The notes: generated by a model not told the origin, from the sequence alone. Counted from the stretch's first letter, positions 25,965-36,250 are shown. The stretch is 54,341 nt of DNA from an uncultured Alphaproteobacteria bacterium (GCA_902562285.1 CACESU010000011.1:1-54341); one strand, 5' to 3'. Made by a program: numbers and translations.

Positions 25965-26423
25965 TTATGAAACAGAAATAATGGCTTCTTTCGTCATAGA
26001 TCCAGGTACTATTGTGACTGGTACAGGTAAACTACCACCTTGTCTTGCAACTAGCTGTGTAACAAGGGGGCCAGGTCCTTCAGAAGATATACCGGCACCA
26101 AGTACTATTATTCCAACCTCAGGATCTTCTTTAACTTGTTCCAAAACTTGTGTTACTTTTTCCCCTTCTCTTATAACAAGTTCAGGTACAATGCCTTCCT
26201 CTTTTTCTATGATTTCAGCAAAAATATTAAAATTTTCCTTAATTCTCTCTTCTGCTTCAAATCGCATCTGTTCGGCTACTCCTATCCAATGTTGAAATTC
26301 TTCGGGAGTAATTATTCCTAAAATTTCGACTTGACCACCTGTCTTAGAAGCTCTTATTGCTGCAAAACGCAATGCATTTACAAATTCAGGGCTATCATCC
26401 ATTACAACTAAAAATTTTCTCAT
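25965..26423 (-). CDS. Universal stress protein (UspA family)
   Basis: A 152-residue single-domain Usp. MRKFLVVMDDSPEFVNALRFAA is the opening strand-helix and LVIREGEKVTQVLEQV is a central helix. The ATP-binding loop common in UspFG-type proteins (GxxGxGG...S) is not clear: the region reads GAGISSEGPGPLVTQLV. The upstream in-frame TTG at 26438 is less likely than the ATG at 26423. It lies between trpS and the Nfu-type gene, the usual alphaproteobacterial position. The function is a general stress role known only for the family. Confidence 0.88.
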   Translation of the reverse strand: MRKFLVVMDDSPEFVNALRFAAIRASKTGGQVEILGIITPEEFQHWIGVAEQMRFEAEERIKENFNIFAEIIEKEEGIVPELVIREGEKVTQVLEQVKEDPEVGIIVLGAGISSEGPGPLVTQLVARQGGSLPVPVTIVPGSMTKEAIISVS

Positions 26424-26540
26424 TATTGTGACTTTCAAAATTTAAAAAAATCTTAAACACAGTAAAATAAAATAGAATTAAGTCATCAGTATAATAACAA
26501 AATATCAATATGGAAGAAGATAAAGATAATTAAAATTTAT

Positions 26541-27563
26541 TTAATTATTTTTTAAACCTAAAATTTTAAAAGTAGAGTCTATAATTGGACTTGAAATTTC
26601 GCTAGCTTTTTCGGCACCATTATTCATTAAATTATCTATCTGGTCAGGATTTTTTAAAAGATCATTTATTTTTTTTGAAATAGGTTTTATTTCATTTATA
26701 ATTAGCTCAGTGAGTTTAGGTTTAAAAAAACTAAAAGGCTTTCCGCTAAAATCATTCAAAACCTCTTGAACATTACATTCTTTAAAGGAAGAATATATAT
26801 TTATTAAGTTGCTAGCTTCTGGTCTAGACGCAAGTCCAGAAATATCTTCTGGTATAGGATCTTGGTCTGTCTTAGCTTTTCTTATTTTTAAAGCTATTTG
26901 ATCTGAAACGTCTGTCAGGTTTATTCTACTCATATCTGAGGTTTCAGACTTAGACATTTTTTTTGAACCATCTCTTAAACTCATAATTCTTGGAGAGGTT
27001 TTTTCTATAATTGGTTCTGGGCAAGGAAAAAAATTGGGTACTTTATAGTCATTATTAAATTTAGTAGCTATATCCCTAGTTAATTCTAAATGTTGCTTTT
27101 GATCTTCCCCTACTGGCACATGGGTCGCATGATACGCCAATATATCAGCAGCCATTAAAGAGGGATAGATATAAAGTCCAACAGATGCATTTTCTTTATT
27201 TTTGCCTGCTTTATCCTTAAATTGTGTCATTCTGTTCAACCACCCAACTCTTGTAACACAATTAAATACCCAAGCTAATTCAGAGTGAGAACTAACCTGA
27301 CTCTGGTTAAATAAAATTGATTTGTTTGATTCTAAACCACAAGCAATGAAAGTTGCTGCTAACTCTCTGATTGAATTTCTAAGTTTTTCTGGATCCTGCC
27401 ATACAGTTATCGCATGCAAGTCAACAATACAGTATAATGTTTCGTTACCAGCACTTTGAAACTTAACAAAATTTTTGACTGCTCCTAAATAATTACCTAT
27501 GTGAAGGTTTCCAGTAGGTTGCACACCTGAGAAAATTCTTTTTTTGTGTTTAATTTCATTCAT
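26541..27563 (-). CDS. trpS: Tryptophan--tRNA ligase
   Basis: A 340-residue class I aminoacyl-tRNA synthetase. The HIGH motif appears as PTGNLHIGNYLGA (HIGN at 21-24) and the KMSKS motif as KKMSKSETSD, close to residue 204. RVGWLNRMTQFKDKAGKN and PVGEDQKQHLELTRDIA are typical TrpRS segments. The length is normal for bacterial TrpRS. It lies 73 bp downstream of murJ. Confidence 0.97.
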   Translation of the reverse strand: MNEIKHKKRIFSGVQPTGNLHIGNYLGAVKNFVKFQSAGNETLYCIVDLHAITVWQDPEKLRNSIRELAATFIACGLESNKSILFNQSQVSSHSELAWVFNCVTRVGWLNRMTQFKDKAGKNKENASVGLYIYPSLMAADILAYHATHVPVGEDQKQHLELTRDIATKFNNDYKVPNFFPCPEPIIEKTSPRIMSLRDGSKKMSKSETSDMSRINLTDVSDQIALKIRKAKTDQDPIPEDISGLASRPEASNLINIYSSFKECNVQEVLNDFSGKPFSFFKPKLTELIINEIKPISKKINDLLKNPDQIDNLMNNGAEKASEISSPIIDSTFKILGLKNN

Positions 27564-27636
27564 ATTTTACACTTTCGTATACTTTATAAGTTTTTTATAA
27601 ATATATTTTTAATAATAAAAGGCAATATTTAGGTTA

Positions 27637-29151
27637 TTATTTATTTTTATTTAAAATACCAAAAAACCATAAAGTTAAAAAGTAAATGCTACTACTAACA
27701 GAGATTAGTATAATCAAATAAAATAAACTAAAATTATTAGTAGTTAATAAATAAAACCACTCTTTTTGAGCCAAAATAAGAACTAAGGAAAGAATAATTG
27801 TAGATATCAAAATCATAATTATCTCCTTTATTAATTTCCAATCAAAATAAAATCCTAGCTTTTTTGATTTATGATATAGTGCGAAAGCCATTATCCAGCT
27901 AGATATGCTTGTACTTAAAACTGGAGCCAAAAATTCAAAATGACCTATTAGGCTTATAGCTAATATTATATTAGCCAACATAGAAAAAACTGCAATTCTA
28001 AATGGAGTTTTAGTATCACCCTTTGAAAAAAATATAGGTGTAAATATTTTATGTAAAACAAATGCAGGCAAACCAGTAGCATAAATTGATAATGCTGAAG
28101 CAGTATTTTTACTATCTATGATAGAAAATTCTCCTCTTTCAAAGAGTACAGTAATAATTGGTACTGGTAAAATAATTAAAGCTGCTGTGGCAGGAAAAAT
28201 TAAAATAGCAGCTATTTTAAGTGCATGGCTTACGACATTATGCAACTCAGATGAATTATCTAACTGAATTTTTTCAGATAATTTTGGTAAAAGTACACTT
28301 CCTAAAGCCACACCTACTACACCTAGAGGAAGTTGATATAATCTATCTGCATAATTAAGCCACGCAATTGCACCCTCGTAATAAGATGCGATTTGTCTAC
28401 CTACCAGCAAATTTATATGTATTACTCCACCAGTAAGAACTGCTGGTAAAGCAATAATAAGGAGTTTTCTAATCTTTCCATTAAATTTTGGTATTTTTAA
28501 TTTTGGAAAGTATCCTAGCTTTCTAGTTGTATATATTAACACTATCAGTTGTAAAATCCCAGAAAGAGGAATTGAAATAGAAAGCATTATTCCTACTTCC
28601 CAATCTAGAATGTAGGATAGGATCATTGCAAAAATTAAAAAAAGGTTTAAAAAAATTGGTGTTGCAGAAACTACTCCAAATTTTCCATAAGAGTTTAATA
28701 TTCCTGCAAATAAAGATGATAATGAAACAAAAAAAATGTATGGAAATGTAATCCGTCCATAAATAACAGAAGTTTCAAACCTTATATCATTTTCAAAACC
28801 ACTTGCCATGGCAAAAACTAGAAGAGGCATAATTATTATCGATATAATTGTGAAGATAAATAATATCAAAATCATCATGGACAATGTATTATTGGTAAAT
28901 TCAATGGATTGTTTTTTATTATGCATATTTTTTTTAAACATTGGAATAAATGCTGCATTAAAAGCTCCTTCGGCAAAGAATCTTCGAAAAATATTAGGTA
29001 GGGAGAATGCTATAATAAAGGCCTCTCCTATAGGACCTGAACCTAAAAATGCAGCTAACATTATATCTCTACAAAAACCAAATATACGACTAACAAAAGT
29101 CCATAAACCTACAGTTAGAAAATTTTTTAAAAAAGTGGATTTAAAGTGCAT
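27637..29151 (-). CDS. murJ: Lipid II flippase MurJ
   Basis: A 504-residue MOP-superfamily membrane protein with about 14 hydrophobic helices that flips lipid II across the inner membrane. The N-terminal TFVSRIFGFCRDIMLAAFLG, the motif FRRFFAEGAFNAAFIPMF and RLYQLPLGVVGVALGSVLLP are diagnostic for MurJ. It lies 13 bp after glnD. The C-terminal helices (about 430-504) are present, so the protein looks complete. Confidence 0.96.
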   Translation of the reverse strand: MHFKSTFLKNFLTVGLWTFVSRIFGFCRDIMLAAFLGSGPIGEAFIIAFSLPNIFRRFFAEGAFNAAFIPMFKKNMHNKKQSIEFTNNTLSMMILILFIFTIISIIIMPLLVFAMASGFENDIRFETSVIYGRITFPYIFFVSLSSLFAGILNSYGKFGVVSATPIFLNLFLIFAMILSYILDWEVGIMLSISIPLSGILQLIVLIYTTRKLGYFPKLKIPKFNGKIRKLLIIALPAVLTGGVIHINLLVGRQIASYYEGAIAWLNYADRLYQLPLGVVGVALGSVLLPKLSEKIQLDNSSELHNVVSHALKIAAILIFPATAALIILPVPIITVLFERGEFSIIDSKNTASALSIYATGLPAFVLHKIFTPIFFSKGDTKTPFRIAVFSMLANIILAISLIGHFEFLAPVLSTSISSWIMAFALYHKSKKLGFYFDWKLIKEIIMILISTIILSLVLILAQKEWFYLLTTNNFSLFYLIILISVSSSIYFLTLWFFGILNKNK

Positions 29152-29164
29152 AGTGTTATCAAAA

Positions 29165-31936
29165 TTAATAAGGGTCTATTAAAGTCCCAGCTTGAATAGC
29201 TTCTTTAAGTTTATGTTCTAATTTTTCTCTTTTGCTAAGGGAATGTAATTTCAGTCCGAATAGATCCTTTACGTAAAAGGTATCTACTGCTTGTTCTCCA
29301 AACGTAGCTATAATGGCAGAAGAGATAGATATATAATTATTGTTTAGCGTCTTAGCTAAATCATATAGTAAACCTAGTCGATCTCTTGTTTCAATTTCAA
29401 TGATAGTATGTATTTCTGAACCTTCATTATCAAAAGTTATGTTAGTAGGCACTATAAAATCTTTTTCTTTCTTTTTGATTTTTCCTTTTTCTTTCAAAAT
29501 ATCGCGTGCAATTATTTGGCCTTTTAATGCTGCATTAATTGTTTGATTTAATTTATTTAACCTATTTTCCTCAAATGGTTTACCTTCTTTATTTTGTAAC
29601 CAAAAAACAGAAGTAGCAAAGCCATCTGAGGTTGTATAGGTTCGAGCATCTATTACATTTGCACCTGATAATGCAATTGCACCAGTAAGTCTTGAAAAAA
29701 TTCCTGGGTGATCTTCAATCAAGAAACAAATTTTGGTAGCGTCTCTTGCAAGATCAGTTTCAACTTTTGAATTGAAGGATAATGTATCAATATTTTTCGA
29801 AAGATTAGAAAAAATTGCTTGTGTTTGGGTGGTTAAACCCAAATAAAAACCAGCATAATGCCTATTAATTTCAGTATCAATTTGTTTTTTCCCCCAGTGT
29901 TTTAATTCATCCTTTAAAGCAGATTTTGCCTTTTGAATTTGTTCTGGTCTAGAAGTAATTTCATAGTTTTCTTTTAAGATATTTATTGTTTTATAATAAA
30001 GAGTTCTTATCATCACAGCCTTCCAGTTATTCCATACTTCAGGTCCAACTCCCCTTATATCACATACGGTTAAAACTGTAAGAAGCCTAAGTCTTGTTGT
30101 AGATTTTACAATATTAGCAAAATCACGAATAGTTTTTTCTTCTGATAGATCTCTCTTTTGAGTGATATCAGACATAAGCAAGTGGTTCACTATTAACCAT
30201 GATGTTAATTTGATCTCATGATCTTCAAAGCCAAGTCTTTTTGTAACCTTAGTTGAAATTTTTGATCCCAAAACACTATGATCTTCTGGCCTTCCTTTAC
30301 CTACATCATGAAGAAGTAAAGCCATATATAAAACTTTTCGATTAACTCCCTCTTTTAAAATTTTTGATGCTAATGGTAAATCTTCTGTGAGAAAACCTTG
30401 TTCAATTTGAGATAATATTTTTATACACTGAATAGTATGCTCATCTACAGTATATTTATGGTACATATTAAATTGCATCATACCTATGATTTTCTGAAAT
30501 TCAGGTATATATCTCCCAAGAAATCCTACTTCATTCATTCTTCTAAGAGCGCGTTCTGGATCTCCATAATTCAGAAGGACATCAATGAAAATTTTTGCTG
30601 CTTCAGGATCTTTTATAAAGTTTTTGTTAATATTATTTATATTTTTTGAAATTAAATGAAGTGAATTTGGATGAATTAATCTTCTACTTTTTAGTCCATT
30701 TTGAAATAGTTTTATTTGATTGAGTGGATTTTTAAGAAAATTAATTGAATCATTTACATCTACCCGACCGTTTGAGATAAAAAAACCCTTATCCAACTTT
30801 AAATTATTTTCAGTTATAACATTTTTTAATTTTGATACAAAACTTGGATTTTTTTTTACATGTAAAGATTCCATTTTAGCGAGCAAAATTCTTGTCAACT
30901 CACCCACATTTTTAGCATGTAAAAAATATGTTTGCATAAAGTTTTCTACAGCTAGTAAACCAGATCCTTTTTTAAAACCTAAAGATTTTGCTAATGGTAC
31001 TTGTAAATCAAAACTTAGTATTTCATTAGCTCTTTTGGTTAAAATATGAAGAGCGCATCTTATAGTCCACAAAAAATCTTCAGCCTTGAAGAAAATATCC
31101 ATATCATTTTTTGTAAATATTTTATAGTTAATTAAATCATTTTTATCTGAAATCTTATAAACATATTTTGAAATCCAATAAAGTGTTTGTAGATCTCTTA
31201 ATCCTCCTTTGCCTTCCTTAATGTTTGGTTCTAATAAATTTCTCTCAGATCCTTGTTTTTTATGTCTTAAATTTCTTTCTTCTAATTTTTTTTCAATAAA
31301 CTCAGAGGCAGATTTTTCAAAAATATCTTTCCAAAGTCTTTTGTTTAATTCATTAGCTAATTCAATGTTTCCAAATAGGAATCTATTTTCTAAAAGTGAT
31401 GTCCTAACAGTAATATCTTTTTTGGCAATTCTTAAACATTCCTCAATATTTCTAACTGCGTGACCAACTTTAAGGCCTAAATCCCATAATAAATACAAAA
31501 TTGTTTCAATAACATTTTCACCCCAAGCTGTTTGCTTGTAGGGTGTTAAAAATAAGAGATCTATATCCGAATATGGTGCCATCTCTGCTCTTGCATACCC
31601 ACCTAATGCGACGACAGATATATATTCTCCTTTAGTTGGGCTTACTAAGGGGAACATATATTCTGTAACAATTTTAGAAACTGACTGAATCATGATGTCA
31701 TTCATAAGTGTATATGCAGAAAGAGACTCAGATGCTAAGTAAGGATTTTTTTTTAGTATTACTTCTATCTTTCCAGAAATATTTTTTTTAAATCTCTTCA
31801 ATTGAGCAAGTGTATTACTTCTAATGTCATTATTGTTATTTAAATCAATACACCCAATTATATTTTCTTCTTTTAAATAAGAGTTAATCATTTGAAATGA
31901 TTTGCTCAAAGATATTTTTTTTAATTCAATATTCAA
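29165..31936 (-). CDS. glnD: Bifunctional PII uridylyl-transferase / uridylyl-removing enzyme
   Basis: A 923-residue nitrogen sensor. The nucleotidyltransferase motif GGYARAEMAPYSDIDLLFL is near residues 110-130. An HD domain (LLHDVGKGRPEDHSVLG, near 540) removes UMP. Two C-terminal ACT domains begin near 740 (FLIEDHPGIFSRLTGAIAL) and 850 (ETRDRLGLLYDLAKTL) and would bind glutamine. It uridylylates PII proteins when glutamine is low. The start is a TTG at 31936, ten bases after the upstream stop; the next Met (residue 16) is an alternative. No PII gene is in the window. Confidence 0.95.
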   Translation of the reverse strand: MNIELKKISLSKSFQMINSYLKEENIIGCIDLNNNNDIRSNTLAQLKRFKKNISGKIEVILKKNPYLASESLSAYTLMNDIMIQSVSKIVTEYMFPLVSPTKGEYISVVALGGYARAEMAPYSDIDLLFLTPYKQTAWGENVIETILYLLWDLGLKVGHAVRNIEECLRIAKKDITVRTSLLENRFLFGNIELANELNKRLWKDIFEKSASEFIEKKLEERNLRHKKQGSERNLLEPNIKEGKGGLRDLQTLYWISKYVYKISDKNDLINYKIFTKNDMDIFFKAEDFLWTIRCALHILTKRANEILSFDLQVPLAKSLGFKKGSGLLAVENFMQTYFLHAKNVGELTRILLAKMESLHVKKNPSFVSKLKNVITENNLKLDKGFFISNGRVDVNDSINFLKNPLNQIKLFQNGLKSRRLIHPNSLHLISKNINNINKNFIKDPEAAKIFIDVLLNYGDPERALRRMNEVGFLGRYIPEFQKIIGMMQFNMYHKYTVDEHTIQCIKILSQIEQGFLTEDLPLASKILKEGVNRKVLYMALLLHDVGKGRPEDHSVLGSKISTKVTKRLGFEDHEIKLTSWLIVNHLLMSDITQKRDLSEEKTIRDFANIVKSTTRLRLLTVLTVCDIRGVGPEVWNNWKAVMIRTLYYKTINILKENYEITSRPEQIQKAKSALKDELKHWGKKQIDTEINRHYAGFYLGLTTQTQAIFSNLSKNIDTLSFNSKVETDLARDATKICFLIEDHPGIFSRLTGAIALSGANVIDARTYTTSDGFATSVFWLQNKEGKPFEENRLNKLNQTINAALKGQIIARDILKEKGKIKKKEKDFIVPTNITFDNEGSEIHTIIEIETRDRLGLLYDLAKTLNNNYISISSAIIATFGEQAVDTFYVKDLFGLKLHSLSKREKLEHKLKEAIQAGTLIDPY

Positions 31937-31946
31937 TTTTAATCAC

Positions 31947-33125
31947 TTATGGAAAACTATTTCTTGCTTGTTTTAGTACTTTTGGTTGACCATTAGTTAT
32001 CTGAATGACAGATAATTCTTTTTCTGCAATTCTATCATAATTAAATCTAAAAATTCCATCAATTCCTATAAATCCACTAGAATTAAATAGACCATCGAAT
32101 TTGTTTGAATGACTGATATTCTTATTTTTTAAATTTTTTTCTAAAACTCCCAAAGCAGCAATAGCATCATACGTAAGATTAGATATTGGATGCGGTCTAT
32201 ATCCAAATTTTTTTATAAATTTGTTTTCATAAAATTTTCGAAATCTATAATCTGGCATGGTAAACCATGAATGTTGGAATGCAGGTTCAGAAAGTATAGA
32301 AGTAGAATTATTCCAACTTGATAAACCCATGATTTGAATACCTGATTCTTTTTTGCTTTTTGTAATATCAGCAAGTTCAGCTGCTAAATGTTTCATTCGT
32401 TGATCAGGTGTTCCTGTAAAAATAATAACGTCAGTATTGCTGCTTTCTAATTTTTGTTTAATAGTTTGAGCTTTATAAGATATTTCACTTATATCTTCAG
32501 AATAATCTTCAGAAAAAGTCACTACACCTCTATTCATATTGATCTTATTAAAAAGTATTTTCATTACTTCATTATTATGTTTTTTAGTTGGATTGATTAA
32601 TGCAAATCGAAACTTATTATCATTGATAGCAAACTTAATAAGATTATTTGCTCTATTTGTAATAGTATCTCCTAATACTAAAAAATTTGTACCACTAATC
32701 GATGGATCATTGGACAAAGTTATAACTTTCAAATTATTAAAAGGAAAATTGTTTGAAATTGCTTTCGCAATAATAGGAACAAATGGTCCTATTACGATAT
32801 CATTTTTTTCTTCTAAGGCTTGGTTAAAGGCAATTAAACCTTCTTTACTTTTACCTAAAGTATCATAAGTTTTAATTTCAAATGAACTATCAACTAAATC
32901 TTCTTTAGCTAATAATGCAGCATCTCTAAAACTTTTACCTAAATATGATAAGTCTCTATTTTTAGATCCAACAGGTAGTAGTAGTCCAATTTTACTTTTT
33001 GTGCCAGTCACGCCATTATAATTATAATTTTCTTCAATATTCGAAACGCACCCGACTAAAATAGTAACAAATATTAAATAAATAATATAAAAGTAATACT
33101 TTCTTTGGCCTCTAATCTTTGTCAT
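31947..33125 (-). CDS. LpoA/LppC-like lipoprotein, penicillin-binding-protein activator family
   Basis: A 392-residue secreted protein. The N-terminal helix leads to VTILVGC, so C26 should be lipidated. The rest is a type 1 periplasmic-binding fold (KIGLLLPVGSKNRDLSYLGKSFRDAA, then TPDQRMKHLAAEL, LTYDAIAALG), matching the C-terminal half of LpoA and related alphaproteobacterial 'penicillin-binding protein activator' lipoproteins. It could regulate peptidoglycan synthesis from the outer membrane. It is divergent from rsmI, as in many proteobacteria, and leads the run with glnD 10 bp downstream. It could also be an ordinary amino-acid-binding protein, but no transporter genes are next to it. 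Confidence 0.85.
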   Translation of the reverse strand: MTKIRGQRKYYFYIIYLIFVTILVGCVSNIEENYNYNGVTGTKSKIGLLLPVGSKNRDLSYLGKSFRDAALLAKEDLVDSSFEIKTYDTLGKSKEGLIAFNQALEEKNDIVIGPFVPIIAKAISNNFPFNNLKVITLSNDPSISGTNFLVLGDTITNRANNLIKFAINDNKFRFALINPTKKHNNEVMKILFNKINMNRGVVTFSEDYSEDISEISYKAQTIKQKLESSNTDVIIFTGTPDQRMKHLAAELADITKSKKESGIQIMGLSSWNNSTSILSEPAFQHSWFTMPDYRFRKFYENKFIKKFGYRPHPISNLTYDAIAALGVLEKNLKNKNISHSNKFDGLFNSSGFIGIDGIFRFNYDRIAEKELSVIQITNGQPKVLKQARNSFP

Positions 33126-33228
33126 AGTTTATAGTCAGTTTATAAATAAATAAATTCTTAGTTCTCATAATTTTTGTACTATAGAATAAAATAAATAAAA
33201 ATATTTAAATTCTTCAGGATTATAAAAA

Positions 33229-34089
33229 TTGAAAATAAATTTCCCTAAATTAGAACCTGCTTTATACCTGATCTCTACTCCAATCGGAACACTTTCTGAT
33301 TTTACCTTTAGAGCAATTAACGTATTGCAAAACGTAAATGTTTTATTAGCTGAAGATACTAGGGTCTTAAGAAAATTAATGAACTTAATGGATATTGATT
33401 TAAATGGAAGAAATATAAGTCCATATAATGATAACTCAGGTGATGAGCTAAGATCAAAATACATTCTTGAACTAGAACAAAATAAATCGATTGCCTTATG
33501 TTGTGATTCTGGAACACCATTGATTTCTGATCCTGGATACAAACTAGTGAGACAAGTTATAAGAGATGGTTACAAAGTGATATGTATACCAGGAGCTTGT
33601 TCTGTTATAGTAGCTCTTTGTCAGTCAGGGTTACCATCTGACAAGTTCTTTTTTGGAGGTTTTCCACCAGCGAAAAAAAATCAAAGGATTAATTTTTTCA
33701 ATGATTTGTTATCAGTTCCTTCTACTTTAATTTTTTTTGAAAGTCCAAAAAGGATATTAAATACCTTAGTAGATTTGGGAAATACTTTTGGTAATTCTCA
33801 GCAAATTGTTGTTTGCAGAGAACTAACTAAAAATTTTGAAGAAAACAAACGTGGAACAATTGATTCAATTATTAAAATTTTAAGGAAAGAAAATAATTTT
33901 AGAGGTGAATTTACTGTAGTTGTTAACAGAAAAGAAAATATTAAGCCTGATTTAAATTTAATAAAATCTGATCTAATTTATTTATTAAAGAAAAATACTT
34001 TTAGGGATTCTGTTGCTATTGTCTCTAAAAAATACTCATTATCTAAAAAAGAGGTTTATAATCTTGGTTTGAAGATATTAAATAATTGA
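33229..34089 (+). CDS. rsmI: 16S rRNA (cytidine-1402 2'-O) methyltransferase RsmI
   Basis: A 286-residue tetrapyrrole-methylase-fold enzyme acting at C1402 of 16S rRNA. LYLISTPIGTLSDFTFRAINVL, LAEDTRVLRKLM, CDSGTPLISDPGYKLV and KFFFGGFPPAKK are the family motifs in order. It starts with TTG at 33229, with an AGGA in front; no better start exists before the first conserved motif. It is divergent from the LpoA-like gene and 22 bp before gshB. The yraN gene often found between them is absent. Confidence 0.95.
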   Translation: MKINFPKLEPALYLISTPIGTLSDFTFRAINVLQNVNVLLAEDTRVLRKLMNLMDIDLNGRNISPYNDNSGDELRSKYILELEQNKSIALCCDSGTPLISDPGYKLVRQVIRDGYKVICIPGACSVIVALCQSGLPSDKFFFGGFPPAKKNQRINFFNDLLSVPSTLIFFESPKRILNTLVDLGNTFGNSQQIVVCRELTKNFEENKRGTIDSIIKILRKENNFRGEFTVVVNRKENIKPDLNLIKSDLIYLLKKNTFRDSVAIVSKKYSLSKKEVYNLGLKILNN

Positions 34090-34111
34090 ATAACGTTTTT
34101 TGGAGTTTTTA

Positions 34112-35056
34112 ATGCTAAGAGTTGGTTTTCAAATGGATCCTTTGGAAAATATAGATCCTTTATCAGATACATCTTTTCGTCTTGCTGAAGAAGCACAGAA
34201 TAGAGGATATTCAGTTTTTCACTATCTTCCCTATGAATTGACCTATAGTAAAAACAAAATATTTGCAAAAGGTAATTTTGTTAAATTGAATAGGAATGAC
34301 AAACCACACTTTTCTATCATGGAGAATAAAACCATTGATATTATAAATGACTTAGACGTCCTATGGTTAAGACAAGATCCTCCATTTAATATGAATTATT
34401 TAACATCTACATATCTCTTAGATTTTGTAGGTAATAAAACGCTTATAGTTAATAATCCTTTTTGGGTTAGGAATTTTCCAGAAAAATTATTAGTACTCAA
34501 CTATTCGCATTTAATGCCTGCAACTATAATTAGCAGTAAAATAGATGTAATACAGAAATTTAGGGAACAATATGGTGAAATTATTTTGAAACCACTATAC
34601 GGAAACGGTGGTGCTGGTGTTTTTAAATTAGACAATGATGACAAAAATTTTGTTTCTTTAATGGAACTTTTTCTAATGAATTCCTCCGAACCCTTAATAG
34701 CCCAAGAGTTTATACCTGAAGTAAGTAAAGGTGACAAAAGAATCATTCTTTTAGATGGTGAAATTTTAGGAGCTATTAATAGAATACCCAAAAAAGGTGA
34801 GATTAGATCCAATATGCATGTTGGAGGGAAAGCTGTTGCGACAGAATTATCTGTTGACGAAATAAATATTTGCAATGAAATTGGAGACAATTTAAGAAAA
34901 AATGGACAAATTTTTGTTGGTATAGATGTCATTGGAGGAAAATTGACTGAAATCAATGTTACATCACCTACTGGTTTGCAGGAGTTAGAGAGGTTTGAAA
35001 ATAATAATTTTGCTTCGAAAGTTTGGGATAAAGTGATTTCAAAAATTAAATTATAA
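34112..35056 (+). CDS. gshB: Glutathione synthetase
   Basis: A 314-residue ATP-grasp enzyme that joins gamma-glutamylcysteine and glycine. RVGFQMDPLENIDPLSDTSF is the family opening. LWLRQDPPFNMNY, IILKPLYGNGGAGVFKL, RIILLDGEILGAINRIPKKGE and GIDVIGGKLTEINVTSPTG follow in the correct order and supply ATP and substrate contacts. The ATG at 34112 with TTGGAG before it is preferred to an in-frame TTG at 34100 that lies inside that ribosome binding site. No gshA is visible in the window. Confidence 0.95.
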   Translation: MLRVGFQMDPLENIDPLSDTSFRLAEEAQNRGYSVFHYLPYELTYSKNKIFAKGNFVKLNRNDKPHFSIMENKTIDIINDLDVLWLRQDPPFNMNYLTSTYLLDFVGNKTLIVNNPFWVRNFPEKLLVLNYSHLMPATIISSKIDVIQKFREQYGEIILKPLYGNGGAGVFKLDNDDKNFVSLMELFLMNSSEPLIAQEFIPEVSKGDKRIILLDGEILGAINRIPKKGEIRSNMHVGGKAVATELSVDEINICNEIGDNLRKNGQIFVGIDVIGGKLTEINVTSPTGLQELERFENNNFASKVWDKVISKIKL

Positions 35057-35078
35057 ATTCAATTTTTTAAAAATAGTC

Positions 35079-35711
35079 ATGATAAATTTAAAATCTTTAG
35101 TTGTGCCTATAATGACAATGTCAATTATAGTTTTAGTATCAAATATACTAGTCCAGTTTTTATTGGGTAACTGGTTAACATGGGGAGCATTGACCTATCC
35201 ATTTGCTTTTCTTGTAACTGATATTACAAATCGATTCTACGGTCTATCCGCAGCAAGAAAGGTTGTTTTATTTGGCTTTATTATAGGTATATTTTGCTCA
35301 CTAGTTGGGACTCAACTGCAAGGTGAATTTGGACCATTAGTAACTTTTAGAATAGCAGTAGGATCTGCAACAGCTTTTATAATTTCTCATTTATTAGATA
35401 TTTCAATTTTTAATTATTTAAGACAGGAAAGATGGTGGAAAGCACCATTAATATCTTCAATAGTAGGTTCTTCATTAGATACTCTTATTTTCTTTTTTGT
35501 TGCGTTTTCTGGTTTTTTTATTTTTTTGGAACCTTCGAATGATGTTTCGTGGGCTGTAGAGAAAGTTCCTATACTGGGTATGTTTGGAATATCCCCATTG
35601 TGGGTGTCACTTGCTTTTGCAGATTTCTTAGTAAAGCTTTCTTTAATCACTATTTCGTTAATACCATTTAGATTTTTAATTGTTTTACTCCAAAAGAAAG
35701 AAAACATATAA
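35079..35711 (+). CDS. yhhQ: Queuosine precursor transporter (VUT/YhhQ family)
   Basis: A 210-residue inner-membrane protein with five to six hydrophobic helices. YPFAFLVTDITNRFYGLSAARKVV is the hallmark of the VUT family (YhhQ/QueT-type). E. coli YhhQ takes up 7-cyano-7-deazaguanine (preQ0) for queuosine synthesis. VGSATAFIISHLLDISIFNYL is another conserved stretch. It follows gshB by 22 bp and converges on smpB. Whether the organism makes preQ0 itself cannot be seen here. Confidence 0.9.
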   Translation: MINLKSLVVPIMTMSIIVLVSNILVQFLLGNWLTWGALTYPFAFLVTDITNRFYGLSAARKVVLFGFIIGIFCSLVGTQLQGEFGPLVTFRIAVGSATAFIISHLLDISIFNYLRQERWWKAPLISSIVGSSLDTLIFFFVAFSGFFIFLEPSNDVSWAVEKVPILGMFGISPLWVSLAFADFLVKLSLITISLIPFRFLIVLLQKKENI

Positions 35712-35770
35712 TTTTATTTAAATTCAAGTAATTAATTTATTTGTATTTTCTAAATATAATTTCAGATGAG

Positions 35771-36247
35771 CTAATGTTTATTTCTTAAAAGACGACCTTT
35801 TTGAATATTCCAATCCCTTTTCTTTTCTGTTTCTCTTTTATCTACATTTTTTTTACCTTTCCCAATTCCAATTAGTATTTTGGCAATTCCTGCTTCATTA
35901 AAATATAGTTTTAAAGGTACTAGAGTCATACCTTCACGTCCTTTATTTTTTATTAACTTTAATAATTCTCTTTTTTTAACAAGTAATTTCCTTCTTCTTC
36001 TTTCTACATGGTTAAATGTTTTAGCATTTTCATAATTTGGAACATGACAATTTATTAGCCAGAGCTGCTGTTGCTCAATATTTGCGTAACTTTCTAGAAT
36101 ACTTACTCTACCATTACGCATACTTTTTACTTCAGAGCCCTCTAGAACGATGCCACATTCAATTTCTTCTTCTATAAAATAATTATAACGTGCTTTTTTG
36201 TTATCAGCGATTAATTTCTGATTTTTTAGGTTCACTAATTTCTGCAT
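35771..36247 (-). CDS. smpB: SsrA-binding protein SmpB
   Basis: A 158-residue tmRNA-binding protein for ribosome rescue. NKKARYNYFIEEEIECGIVLEGSEVKSMRNGRVSI is the OB-fold part. The last ~25 residues (GKGKKNVDKRETEKKRDWNI) form the basic tail that enters the decoding site. It lies 3 bp after dapA, an alphaproteobacterial neighbour pair. The tmRNA gene itself is not in the window. The length is normal. Confidence 0.96.
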   Translation of the reverse strand: MQKLVNLKNQKLIADNKKARYNYFIEEEIECGIVLEGSEVKSMRNGRVSILESYANIEQQQLWLINCHVPNYENAKTFNHVERRRRKLLVKKRELLKLIKNKGREGMTLVPLKLYFNEAGIAKILIGIGKGKKNVDKRETEKKRDWNIQKGRLLRNKH

Positions 36248-36250
36248 ATA

